Source: Planctomycetota bacterium (lineage in GTDB: Bacteria; Planctomycetota; UBA1135; UBA2386). Taken from it: DNA of 64,000 nucleotides. Positions 51,304 to 59,746 of the stretch are shown piece by piece. The notes under the pieces are model-generated. The model searched no databases. It was given only the letters and a program-made list of their open reading frames with translations, and was not told where the DNA came from. The stretch lies in assembly GCA_020849665.1 (NCBI GenBank), contig JADLFX010000050.1, positions 103,825-167,824 on the forward strand, given 5' to 3'. The translations under genes and the position numbers were made by a program. Within the stretch, counting starts at the first letter, position 1; every line of letters begins with the position of its first letter.

Positions 51304-51956
51304 CGTGCCCCAGGCTCCCAGAGTCCGCGGAAGAGCGAGTGGTTGGGGTCGTTCTGGCGCGCCAACCCGCGCAGCCTCTCGACCGCCCGGAACTTGATCC
51401 CGGCCACGGCCTTCTCGTCGCTGATCCCGAAGCGCCTGGCCGCGTCCTTGTTCCGGCCGCCGAGGACGAAGAGGTACTCCAGGACCTGGAGCTTCTGGAA
51501 CTCGCCTTCCTGCCACAGCTCGCCCACGAACTCCTTCAGGATCTTGCCGAGCACCGCCCGGCGCCTGCCCAGGTTCTCCTTCTCCACCACGTCATGCGAG
51601 GGTGCGCAGGCTCCCGAGTCCTGCAGGTTCTCGATCCAGATCCCGCTGCGGTCGCCATCCTCGTCGGCCTTGGCAGGCAGGAGGGTGATCCGGTGGCGCC
51701 GGAAGTGGTCGATCACCCGGTTCCGCGCGATGCCGAACAGGAACTGCTCGAGGGTGTAGTTCGGGTCGAAGGTGCCGATCCCCTTCACCGCGCCCAGGAA
51801 CACCTCCTGCGTGAGGTCTTCGGCAGTCTCCCGCGTGCCGACGTACCGCTTGACGAAGAAGTAGATGCGGCGGAAGTACTCGTCCTGGAGCCGGGTCCAG
51901 GCGGCCTCGTCCATCGCCTGCAGCCTCGCGATCTCGTGCCCCGGGGGATGCGTCAT
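51300..51956 (-). CDS. ECF-family RNA polymerase sigma factor
   Basis: The 218-residue protein has sigma region 2 (residues about 20-90: YFRRIYFFVKRY, ETAEDLTQEVFLGAV, FGIARNRVIDHFRRH), which contacts the -10 element. A longer linker of about 55 residues follows. Region 4 contains NKDAARRFGISDEKAVAGIKFRAVERL, a helix-turn-helix for the -35 element. The coupled zinc protein is its likely anti-sigma. The Hanks kinase ends 43 nt upstream. Planctomycete ECF factors often sit beside kinases. Its own target promoter cannot be named. Confidence 0.9.
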   Translation of the reverse strand: MTHPPGHEIARLQAMDEAAWTRLQDEYFRRIYFFVKRYVGTRETAEDLTQEVFLGAVKGIGTFDPNYTLEQFLFGIARNRVIDHFRRHRITLLPAKADEDGDRSGIWIENLQDSGACAPSHDVVEKENLGRRRAVLGKILKEFVGELWQEGEFQKLQVLEYLFVLGGRNKDAARRFGISDEKAVAGIKFRAVERLRGLARQNDPNHSLFRGLWEPGAR

Positions 51957-51999
51957 CGACGTTCGATCCTAACCGGCCGGGAGATCGCGTTGGCAGTCG

Positions 52000-53337
52000 T
52001 CAACGCGCCTGGTAGACGGGCACGGGCTCCGAACGGCTCTCGGCCGGGACCGCGACCCCGCTCGAGGTCACGAACGACAGCGCCGCCACCAGGAGGAGCA
52101 GCAGGAGCAGGGCGACCACCACGAACCCGGTGAAGCGGAACGCGAATCCGAGGATCTTGAACGGCAGCTGGATCAGGAAGGCGATGAGCTTGCCGAGCAC
52201 GGTGCTGACCGCCCGCAGCGGGGCGAGCAGCAGGAACACGCCCACCTCGAAGAGTCGGAACACCAGGTGCACGAGCGCCCCGATGGGACCGCGTGCCTGG
52301 GCGCCGGCGTCGGCCTGCCAGGGCAGCCCGTAGGGGCTGCCCTCGGCCCGAGGGCCGCTCCCCGCGGCGGCTGGTGCCGCTGCTGCCGCCGGTGCCTGCC
52401 CGCGGGCCGGCGCCGGGCGTGGCTCCAAAGCGCGCGCCGAGACCGCGGCCGGGATGACCAGGCTCTCCCCGAGCGAGGCGGGCGCCTGCAGCGCGCGCAG
52501 CAGCTCCGCCACGCTCGGGAAGCGATCCTCGGGGCGCTTCGCCAGGCAGCGCTCGATCACCCTGCGGTCGGAATCGGGGAGGTGGGCCGGGAAGCGCGGC
52601 GCCTCGGTCTCGTGCTTGCGGAGCACCTCCCACTCGGAGTCGCCCTTGAACGGCACGTCGCCGGTGAGGCACTCGTAGAGGATCACGCCCAGCGAGTAGA
52701 TGTCGCTGCGATGGTCGCCGCGGCGCTGCAGCATCTCCGGGGCCATGTAGTAGGGCGTGCCGCGCCCGAAGGAGAGGGAGTTGCGGGACTCCGTCACCAG
52801 CTTGGAGAGCCCGTAGTCGCCGACCCTGGCGATGTCGCCCTTGAGGAAGATGTTGGCGGGCTTCAGGTCGAAGTGCACCAGCGAGTGCTCGTGCAGCGCG
52901 TGCACGCCGCGCGCCGCCTGCAGGAAGATGCGCAGCGCCTCCTCCCGGCTCATCGCCCCGGATTCGAGCCGCTTCTTCAGCGTCTCCTCGCCGGCGTAGT
53001 TCATCAGGATGAACGGGATGCCGTCGATCTCGCCCTTGTCCTCGATCGAGACCAGATTGGGGTGGTCGATCTGCGCGAAGAAGCGCACGGCCTCCAGTTC
53101 GCGCAGGACCGCGTCCCGGACCACCTCGTCGTCGACCTTCAGGAACTTGATGGCGTAGTCCTTGCCGATCGACTCCTTGCGGGCCTTGTAGACCATCCCG
53201 AACACGCCGCCGCCGAGCTTGTTGACGATCTCGTAGCCTGGCACGTAGCCCGGCTTGCGGTAGTTGCGGTAGAAGGCCTCCCAATCGATCCGCGGACTGG
53301 GGGTCGGTCCAGCAGGCTGCTGCATGGGGGGCGGCAT
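52000..53337 (-). CDS. Hanks-type Ser/Thr protein kinase with C-terminal membrane segments
   Basis: The 445-residue protein has a kinase domain (about 34-295). It has GGGVFG (42-47), the ATP-binding Lys64, its salt-bridge partner Glu82, HFDLKPAN (155-162) and DYG (174-176). HFD and DYG replace the usual HRD and DFG, with the catalytic Asp157 and Asp174 kept. GTPYYMAPE precedes the substrate lobe, so it is probably active. An Ala/Pro-rich linker leads to hydrophobic helices from about 355 to 425. The lack of Arg before Asp157 suggests no activation-loop phosphorylation. It probably signals to the adjacent sigma factor or FHA protein. Confidence 0.9.
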   Translation of the reverse strand: MPPPMQQPAGPTPSPRIDWEAFYRNYRKPGYVPGYEIVNKLGGGVFGMVYKARKESIGKDYAIKFLKVDDEVVRDAVLRELEAVRFFAQIDHPNLVSIEDKGEIDGIPFILMNYAGEETLKKRLESGAMSREEALRIFLQAARGVHALHEHSLVHFDLKPANIFLKGDIARVGDYGLSKLVTESRNSLSFGRGTPYYMAPEMLQRRGDHRSDIYSLGVILYECLTGDVPFKGDSEWEVLRKHETEAPRFPAHLPDSDRRVIERCLAKRPEDRFPSVAELLRALQAPASLGESLVIPAAVSARALEPRPAPARGQAPAAAAAPAAAGSGPRAEGSPYGLPWQADAGAQARGPIGALVHLVFRLFEVGVFLLLAPLRAVSTVLGKLIAFLIQLPFKILGFAFRFTGFVVVALLLLLLLVAALSFVTSSGVAVPAESRSEPVPVYQAR

Positions 53338-53351
53338 GGTATCCGAGGGGT

Positions 53352-53936
53352 TCAGGAGAGGAGGAGTAGGGTGGGCGCCACGAGGCCGACCGCGCCACCG
53401 AGGAGCCGGAGCCGGCCTGTCATGTAGCCGCGCGTGAGGCGGTCGAACCAGCCGACGCCGACCAGGAGCACCCCCCACAGGGCCACGATGCACGCGCACT
53501 TGGCCAGGAACTCCTTGGTCTCGGTGCGCGCGTCGCGCGCGATCGAGCGCCGCAGGTCGGCGCCCGCACCTTCGACGGGAGCGATCCAGAGCGTGGTCTG
53601 GTAGCTGGGGCCGAAGCCGTGGTCGCGGATCCGGTCCTGCCGGTCGAGGATCCGCAGCGTGTCGTCGCGGCTGGCGCGCGCGGCCGCGCGCTCGAGGACC
53701 CGGTCCCGGACGAAGCTCGGCAGCCAGCGCGGCGCCACCTCGGACAGGACCCGCCCCGCCTCCTCCCGTTGCCGGACGGTGAGGGCCTCCCGGGCGACGC
53801 GCAGCGCGGCGTCCAGCGCCGCAGGCTCGGTCAGCTCGATCGTGCCCACCACCGCGACCGCCTCCCGCGGCAGGGGCTGCCGGGCCTGGGGGTCGTCCTG
53901 GGTGGTGAGTGCGAGCAGCAAGGCGAGACCCAGCAT
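53352..53936 (-). CDS. Small exported or membrane protein upstream of the kinase
   Basis: The 194-residue protein has an N-terminal hydrophobic stretch ending near Thr-Thr/Gln-Asp-Asp, an alpha-helical middle (PAALDAALRVAREAL), and two C-terminal helices (about 145-165 and 175-190). I do not recognise a family. It could be a sensor or partner of the kinase, whose ATG lies 14 nt after its stop. The ordering suggests a single operon down to the coiled-coil gene. Confidence 0.6.
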   Translation of the reverse strand: MLGLALLLALTTQDDPQARQPLPREAVAVVGTIELTEPAALDAALRVAREALTVRQREEAGRVLSEVAPRWLPSFVRDRVLERAAARASRDDTLRILDRQDRIRDHGFGPSYQTTLWIAPVEGAGADLRRSIARDARTETKEFLAKCACIVALWGVLLVGVGWFDRLTRGYMTGRLRLLGGAVGLVAPTLLLLS

Positions 53937-54018
53937 GGTGATTTCTCCGGGAAGGCTGGGTGGCCACTACGGGGCAGGCGCCGGTTATTGCCCCTCGCCC
54001 CCATCCCTGACGCCCGCG

Positions 54019-56712
54019 TCAGCGCGGGGTCCAGGGGAGCAGGACGAAGGCCACCTTCCCGCACCGCACCCAGGCCCCAGGCGTGACCGGGTGCTCGCCC
54101 TGGAAGGGCCGGCCATCCATCTCCCCGGCGCCCTCGTGCCGCACGCGGACCTGGCCATCCTTGGTCGCGTAGAGCTCCACGTCGGTGCTGCTCCCCGGGA
54201 CCCGCACATGCGCGTCCTGCGCCGGCCCGATGAGGATCCGCCCGTCCCTGCCCCGGTCCTTGAAGAGCAGGAGCTTGTCGGTTCCTCCCACCTGGAACCC
54301 CCCGTGGATGCGGATCGCCGCGGTCAGGGAGCGCTGGCTCGGCATCGAGTAGGTCAGCTCCAGGGTCTGGCCGAGGCGGATCCTGTCGCCGGACTGGAGC
54401 ACCCGCTCGGTGCACGCCACCCCCCCCACCCGGACCTCCCCCCGCTCGGCAACCACCTTGTCCTGCATCCCGCCATGGAACGAGAGCGAGCGGACGATCC
54501 GGGCGTGCCTTCCGGCGAGATTGGCCAGGATCGGCACGTCGCTGAGCGCCTCGCGCAGGTTGCCGAAGGTGATCGAGTCCCCGCGCAGGACCAGGTACTC
54601 CCCTCCCTCGTCGACACGCAGGAGGAACGCACCCTCCAGGCCCTGGGCACGAGCCAGGTTCTGCTTCAAGTCGAAGATCCTCGTACGGAACAGGGCCTCG
54701 GTGGGTGGCATCGCGGCGAGCCGCCGCTGCGCCCCCGCGAAGTCCATCTTGCCCGCCAGGGCCTCGACGTGGCGCAGCTGTTCTTCGCGGGCCCGCGCGG
54801 CTCGCACGGCCTCCTCGAGCTTGCGGACCTCGGCCTGGTCCAGGGCCGTGCCGCGGGCCTCGTCCAGGGCCGCTTCGGCCGCGGGCAGGTCGCGCGCCTC
54901 GATGGCAGCGAGGCCCCGCGCCGCCACCGCGCGGGCGCGCTCCTCCCGTCCCTCGAGCCCGCCCTGCACCGTGAGGATCCGGGACGCGACCGACTCGTGC
55001 AGGACCTTGAGCAGGCCCAGGACCTCCAGCCAGCCACGGGCCGCCCCCACCTGGCCGGCGGCCTCCAGGCCGCGCACGCGGGCGAACATCAGGTCGGCGA
55101 GCGCGAGGCCTCGGGCATCCAGGCGGTCCTCGGTGAGCAGCCGCGCACGCAGCGCCACGAACTCCTCCGCGAGGCCGGCGAGTCCCTGGACTCGGCCCGA
55201 CTCGGTCCCCGCCCGCAGCGCCTCCAGCACCTCCAGGCCGCGCACCTCCGCTTCGAGCGCCGCACGCAGGCTGGACAGCTCGGGGTGGTCGCTCTGGACC
55301 TTGGCCAGCTGATCCAGGCGCAGGAGGCAGTGCCGCACGCCGTCGAGGGAGGCCGAGTCCCGTCCGTGCATGGCGCGCCGGATCTGGTCGATGCCGCGGG
55401 CCACGCCATCGCCGTGCATCTGGATCTCCTTGAGGAGCAGGCGCGCCTCCTCACCCGCGGTGCCGGGTACGGCGAGCGGCATCGCCAGGCGAAGCGCCTC
55501 GCGCAGGCGACCCTCGCGCAGCATGGAGCGCGCTTCCACCAGCCTCTGCTCCCGCTCCATCCAGCCCAGCGAGAGCTGGTCCAGCTCGGCCTTCACGACC
55601 TCATGGCGCGGCCAGGCCTCCAGGAGCGGCACGAGGAGTTCCCTGGCCTCCCGCAACCGCCCCTCGGCGGCGTGGGCCCGGGCCGCGGCCAGCGCCTGAT
55701 CGCACTGCTTCTGCGCGCGTTCGGCATCCTCGGCCAGGGCCGCGACGGCGGGCTGCCGCAGCATCCCTCCCGCTGCGCGCAGGGCTTCCGCCGCCGCATG
55801 GAAGGACCCCGTGGCGCGTAGCTCGAGTCCGCGGCCCAGATCCGCCAGCCCCTCGATCGCGGAGTGCAGCTCGGGGTGGGTGCGCCACGGTTCGGCCAGG
55901 CCGCCGGCCTCCTTGACGGCCCGCTCCAGATCGCCGGCCTCCACCAGTTCCCGAAGGCGCGCGGCGAGAGCGGCCGCGACCCTGCCCTCGGCGTGCACGA
56001 AGCGGGCACCCTGGCCGATCTCGGGCAGCTGCGCCCGTTCCCGCGCCAGGATCGCCATCGCCTCACCGATGCCGCCGCGCGCGAGCTGGTCATCGACCTC
56101 GCCCGCCGCGCTCGCGGCGCACGCGGCCACCACCTTGGCCAGGAGGTCGGCCTCGACGGGCAGGAGCCGGTCCAGCGTGCGCGCCCGGAACAAGGCCTCC
56201 CGCGCGTCGCGCGGCCGGCCGTCCTGGAGCGCCGCGGCGACACCGCGCAGCGCCTCGCGCGCATCGACCCGGCGCCGCTCGACCAGCCGCCGCACCACGC
56301 CCGCCTCGGCCGCGGAGGTGGGCGCAGCCGCGTGGCACAGGCGTTCCGCCTCGCCGAGCTCGCCCTTCTCCACGGCACGGCGCGCCTCCTGCAGGAGGTC
56401 GCGTGCCTCGGCGAGCTTGCGTTCCGCCTCGTCGCCGCGGGCCGCGATCTCGCGGCGCAGGCTGGCCGCACCATCGAACTCCCGGCTCACGCCCAGGACC
56501 TGGTCCACGTCGCGCATCGCGTCCTGGAGCGAACCCAGTTCGGCACGCCGCCGCGCACGGTCCAGCAGCCCGCGCAGAGCCGCAGACTGGATCGTCTCGG
56601 TCTCGCGATGCCCCCGCATGAGGGGGTCCTGGCAGAGCTGCAGCACGCGCTCGAAGCGGCCTGCCTTCAGGGCGTTGCGGGCCTCTGTGAACCTGAGGAA
56701 GCGATCGAACAT
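54019..56712 (-). CDS. TPR/helical-repeat protein with C-terminal FHA domains
   Basis: The 897-residue protein has long helical repeats (residues about 1-680) with TPR-like AREAL/AERLC-type helices. From about 700 there is an FHA-like domain: GEYLVLRGDSITFGN, then NLAGRHARIV with His736, RVGGVACTE, and GDRIRLGQTL. A second FHA-like beta-sandwich (RILIGPAQDAHVRVPG) follows. FHA domains bind phospho-Thr, which suits the neighbouring kinase. There is no membrane segment. It is the likely scaffold that reads kinase output. Confidence 0.82.
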   Translation of the reverse strand: MFDRFLRFTEARNALKAGRFERVLQLCQDPLMRGHRETETIQSAALRGLLDRARRRAELGSLQDAMRDVDQVLGVSREFDGAASLRREIAARGDEAERKLAEARDLLQEARRAVEKGELGEAERLCHAAAPTSAAEAGVVRRLVERRRVDAREALRGVAAALQDGRPRDAREALFRARTLDRLLPVEADLLAKVVAACAASAAGEVDDQLARGGIGEAMAILARERAQLPEIGQGARFVHAEGRVAAALAARLRELVEAGDLERAVKEAGGLAEPWRTHPELHSAIEGLADLGRGLELRATGSFHAAAEALRAAGGMLRQPAVAALAEDAERAQKQCDQALAAARAHAAEGRLREARELLVPLLEAWPRHEVVKAELDQLSLGWMEREQRLVEARSMLREGRLREALRLAMPLAVPGTAGEEARLLLKEIQMHGDGVARGIDQIRRAMHGRDSASLDGVRHCLLRLDQLAKVQSDHPELSSLRAALEAEVRGLEVLEALRAGTESGRVQGLAGLAEEFVALRARLLTEDRLDARGLALADLMFARVRGLEAAGQVGAARGWLEVLGLLKVLHESVASRILTVQGGLEGREERARAVAARGLAAIEARDLPAAEAALDEARGTALDQAEVRKLEEAVRAARAREEQLRHVEALAGKMDFAGAQRRLAAMPPTEALFRTRIFDLKQNLARAQGLEGAFLLRVDEGGEYLVLRGDSITFGNLREALSDVPILANLAGRHARIVRSLSFHGGMQDKVVAERGEVRVGGVACTERVLQSGDRIRLGQTLELTYSMPSQRSLTAAIRIHGGFQVGGTDKLLLFKDRGRDGRILIGPAQDAHVRVPGSSTDVELYATKDGQVRVRHEGAGEMDGRPFQGEHPVTPGAWVRCGKVAFVLLPWTPR

Positions 56713-56835
56713 GCGCGAACTCGTCGGTGACGCCAGCGCCGCCAGCACTGCGGCTGGGGATCCAGGGCCGGGCGGCGTTGCGACCGTGGCCAGAGAGTAT
56801 TCCGTACCCCGGAGTCCGCACACCCGGCGCGGGGA

Positions 56836-57795
56836 TCAACCCACCGGCCGGCCCAGGTCTGCCTCGGCGTGATCCAGGAGGGCGTTGCGGTCCGGGATCG
56901 CCGGATCGGGCACGGTCGCCACTCCGTAGCGCGGGCGGATCCGCACCTTGGCGGTGAACTCGCGCACGGCCAGCTCCGCCCGCATGCGCTCGGCCAGCAC
57001 GCGGGCGCCGTCCTGCGGCGTGCCGGGCAGCAGGAACAGGAACGTGGTGGGCGAGAACCGGGCCAGGACGTCGATGTCGCGGCACTCGTTGAGGAACACC
57101 GAGGCCACTTCCGCCAGGAACGTGGCGCGCGCCGGACCCGGCGCCGGCAGGGCCGATTCCGCGAGACCGACGTCGAGCAGGACCAGGGACAGGGGCTGGT
57201 GGAAGCGCTGCGCCCGCTTGAACTCCTCGTCCAGCTTGAAGCTGGCGAACGCCGCGCCGAAGAGCCCGGTCTCCGGATCGGTGAGGCTGGCGAGCGCCCA
57301 CTCGTGGCGCTCGGCGGCAAGGAGGCGGCGCAGGGCCGACTCGCTGCGCCCCGCGTCCTTGCCCAACTCGCGCCCGAAGCGCTCCAGGAGGCTGTCCAGC
57401 GAGGGCCGCGTACGCCCCTCGCCGCGCAGCGCGTGCCACGCGGCCGGGTCGAGGGGCACGCCGGCCGCGTCCACCTCCAGGCACTCGTCGGCCAGGGCGG
57501 CCCGGGCCAAGTCACGCGCATGCACGTCGCCGGCGTGGATCACCAGGATCACGCGCACGCCGCGGTCGTCCTTCCAGGTGCGGCAGGCAGGGAAGGCGTT
57601 GCCCCCGGGCAGAGTGCTCGCCACGCCTTCGGCGAAGGTCGAGAGCACCACGAGGTCGCCCGCGACCGGACGGCCGGGAAGCGCGGTCCTGGGTTCCTGA
57701 CCGCTCGCGTCGCGCAGCTGGCGCAGGAGCTGAGGGGCCAGACCCAGGCCGTACACGGTGCCCGGCGCGGAGGGCTGCCTGGCGGACGCGCTCAC
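56836..57795 (-). CDS. Degenerate GGDEF-domain protein coupled to yebC
   Basis: The 319-residue protein has an unknown N-terminal part (1-165) with regular beta-alpha pattern. A GGDEF-family domain (172-319) opens with LTDPETGLFGAAF and EEFKRAQRFHQPLSLVLLDVG. The catalytic loop reads SPTTF (about 248-252) instead of GGDEF, so c-di-GMP synthesis is unlikely. It may bind a nucleotide or act as a signalling scaffold. It starts at GTG overlapping the yebC stop (GTGA) and ends 123 nt before the FHA gene. Confidence 0.82.
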   Translation of the reverse strand: MSASARQPSAPGTVYGLGLAPQLLRQLRDASGQEPRTALPGRPVAGDLVVLSTFAEGVASTLPGGNAFPACRTWKDDRGVRVILVIHAGDVHARDLARAALADECLEVDAAGVPLDPAAWHALRGEGRTRPSLDSLLERFGRELGKDAGRSESALRRLLAAERHEWALASLTDPETGLFGAAFASFKLDEEFKRAQRFHQPLSLVLLDVGLAESALPAPGPARATFLAEVASVFLNECRDIDVLARFSPTTFLFLLPGTPQDGARVLAERMRAELAVREFTAKVRIRPRYGVATVPDPAIPDRNALLDHAEADLGRPVG

Positions 57796-58550
57796 GGTGC
57801 GGGAACCTTCGCCGCGACGTCGTCCGGGAACTCGTAGTTGGCGTACACCTGCTGCACGTCGTCGTTGTCCTCGAGCGCGTCCAGGAGTTCGAGCACCTTC
57901 TTGGCCACCGCGACATCGGTGACCTGCACCTTGTTCTTGGGCACGTACGCCACCTCGGCCGCACCCAACGGGACCTTGCGCGCCTCGAGCGCGGCCTTGA
58001 GCTCCATGAACCGGGCCGGCTCGCCCCGGATCTCGAACGCCCCGTCGTCCGCGATCAGGTCCTCGGCCCCGATCTCCAGCGTGGTCTCCAGCAGCCGGTC
58101 CTCGGTCCAACCGCTCTCCGCGGTCACCAGGAACACGGCCTTGCGCTCGAACATCCACGCGACGGCCCCGGTGGCGCCGAGGTTGCCGCCGTACTCGGCG
58201 AAGAGATTGCGCACCTCGGGCGCGGTGCGATGCCGGTTGTCGGTCAGCGCCTCCAGCATGACCGCGACGCCGCCGGGCCCGTACCCCTCGTAGAGGACTT
58301 CCTCGAAGGCGCCGGCCTCGGACTCACCGGTGCCCTTCTTGATGGCACGTTCGATGTTGTCCTTCGGCATGCTGACCACGCGCGCCTTCTCCATGGCCAG
58401 GCGCAGCTTGGGATTGCCGTCCGGGTCGCCGCCACCCTGCTTGGCGGCCACGGTGATCATCCGCGCCAGCTTCGAGAAGATCTTGGCGCGTTTGCGATCC
58501 ACCGCCGCCTTGCGGTACATGATGTTCGCGGCGTGGGAATGGCCAGCCAT
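57792..58550 (-). CDS. yebC: YebC/PmpR-family regulator
   Basis: The 252-residue protein matches YebC: MAGHSHAANIMYRKAAVDRKRAKIFSKL start, NPKLRLAMEKARVVSMPKDNIERAIKKG, and YEGYGPGGVAVMLEALTDNRHRTAPEVR. Recent work links the family to relieving ribosome stalls, while others act as transcription factors. The gene is 229 nt after rpsI on the same strand and shares its stop with the GGDEF-like gene. Confidence 0.94.
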   Translation of the reverse strand: MAGHSHAANIMYRKAAVDRKRAKIFSKLARMITVAAKQGGGDPDGNPKLRLAMEKARVVSMPKDNIERAIKKGTGESEAGAFEEVLYEGYGPGGVAVMLEALTDNRHRTAPEVRNLFAEYGGNLGATGAVAWMFERKAVFLVTAESGWTEDRLLETTLEIGAEDLIADDGAFEIRGEPARFMELKAALEARKVPLGAAEVAYVPKNKVQVTDVAVAKKVLELLDALEDNDDVQQVYANYEFPDDVAAKVPAP

Positions 58551-58779
58551 GGGTTCGCGTGCGCTCCTGTGCGGGGTCGGGCCCTGGATCGGGCCGTGGT
58601 CGTCGATGACAAAGCTCTACCAGGCCGCGGCCCGGACGCTCCACATTATGCCGGCCCGGCACACGGGCCGGTGCAGCGCACGCGTCGTGTGTGCCGCGGC
58701 TCGCACCGGCGACCGCAGCACGCCACCGCCCCTGGGGGAAGCCGCCGGCACGGGTCTGCGGCGGCGCGGCGAGGACCGC

Positions 58780-59175
58780 TCAGCGCTTGGAGAACTGCGT
58801 GGCGCGGCGGGCCTTGTGCAGGCCGTACTTCTTGCGCTCGACCTTGCGCGAGTCGCGAGTGAGCAAGCCGTTCTGGCGCAGCGCCGGCTCGTAGTTCGGG
58901 TTGTCGGTCTTGAGGGCGCGCGCGACTCCCAGGCACACCGCACCCGCCTGCCCGGCCTGACCGCCGCCGGCCACGCTCACCCACACGTCGTAGGACTTCG
59001 TGCTCTCGGTGACCGTGAGGGGCTTGGACGCCAGCTCGCGCGTCTGGTACGTCGTGAAGAACTGGTCGAAGGGCTTCCCGTTCACCAGGAACTGGCCGGA
59101 CCCCGACTTCACCCGGACCCTGGCCACCGAGGTCTTGCGGCGGCCGGTTCCCCACACGAACGGATTGTTCACCAC
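58780..59175 (-). CDS. rpsI: Small-subunit ribosomal protein uS9
   Basis: The 131-residue protein matches uS9: GTGRRKTSVARVRV start, GSGQFLVNGKP, GGGQAGQAGAVCLGVARAL, and the C-terminal tail ending RRATQFSKR that contacts P-site tRNA. The final SKR is a universal feature. It follows rplM by 13 nt, the standard uL13-uS9 pair. Confidence 0.97.
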   Translation of the reverse strand: MVNNPFVWGTGRRKTSVARVRVKSGSGQFLVNGKPFDQFFTTYQTRELASKPLTVTESTKSYDVWVSVAGGGQAGQAGAVCLGVARALKTDNPNYEPALRQNGLLTRDSRKVERKKYGLHKARRATQFSKR

Positions 59176-59188
59176 GGCAGGACGTTCC

Positions 59189-59635
59189 TCACTTCTCCAG
59201 TTCCAGCGCCGTCGGCTTCTGGGCGGCGTGCGGATGATCCGCGCCCCCGTACACCTTCAGGCGGCTGAGCATCGCCCGGCCGATGCGGTTCTTCGGCAGC
59301 ATGCGGCGCACGGCGTTCTTGACCAGCGCCTCGGGCGTGCGCTCGATCATCCGCTCCAGGGTCCGGTCCTTGAGGCCACCAGGGTAGCCCGTGTACGTCC
59401 GGTAGACCTTGCCCTCGCGCTTGTTGCCGGTGACGACCAGGTTCGAGGCATTCACCACGATCACCCCGTCGCCGACGTTCACGTGCGGCGTGTAGATCGG
59501 CTTGTGCTTGCCCATCAGGACCGTGGCGATCTGGGTGCACATGCGCCCCAAGGGGATCTTGGCGGCGTCGACCACGTGCCAGGTCGTCATCGCCTTGGCG
59601 TGGTCCTCGTGAGTGGCAAGAGTGGTCTTGGTCAT
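59189..59635 (-). CDS. rplM: Large-subunit ribosomal protein uL13
   Basis: The 148-residue protein shows the uL13 motifs: WHVVDAAKIPLGRMCTQIA near the start, KPIYTPHVNVGDGVIVVNA, and RMLPKNRIGRAMLSRLKVYGGADHPHAAQKP near the end. It is slightly longer than the usual 142. It starts at an ATG with a preceding ggcgg region. It begins the rplM-rpsI operon and is followed closely by rpsI. Confidence 0.97.
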   Translation of the reverse strand: MTKTTLATHEDHAKAMTTWHVVDAAKIPLGRMCTQIATVLMGKHKPIYTPHVNVGDGVIVVNASNLVVTGNKREGKVYRTYTGYPGGLKDRTLERMIERTPEALVKNAVRRMLPKNRIGRAMLSRLKVYGGADHPHAAQKPTALELEK

Positions 59636-59746
59636 GGCCGCCTGAGCTCGGCAAGGCCGCCGGGAAGGCTCGCGCGGGCTCCCGGGGCGCAGAAAAGAGG
59701 GCGGGAGGATAGCCCCCCTCCCCTCCCTGTCAAGAGCGCCGAAGCC

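Noticed and set aside
57040..57060. Active diguanylate cyclase
   Set aside because: The catalytic loop reads SPTTF in place of GGDEF, so c-di-GMP synthesis is not expected.
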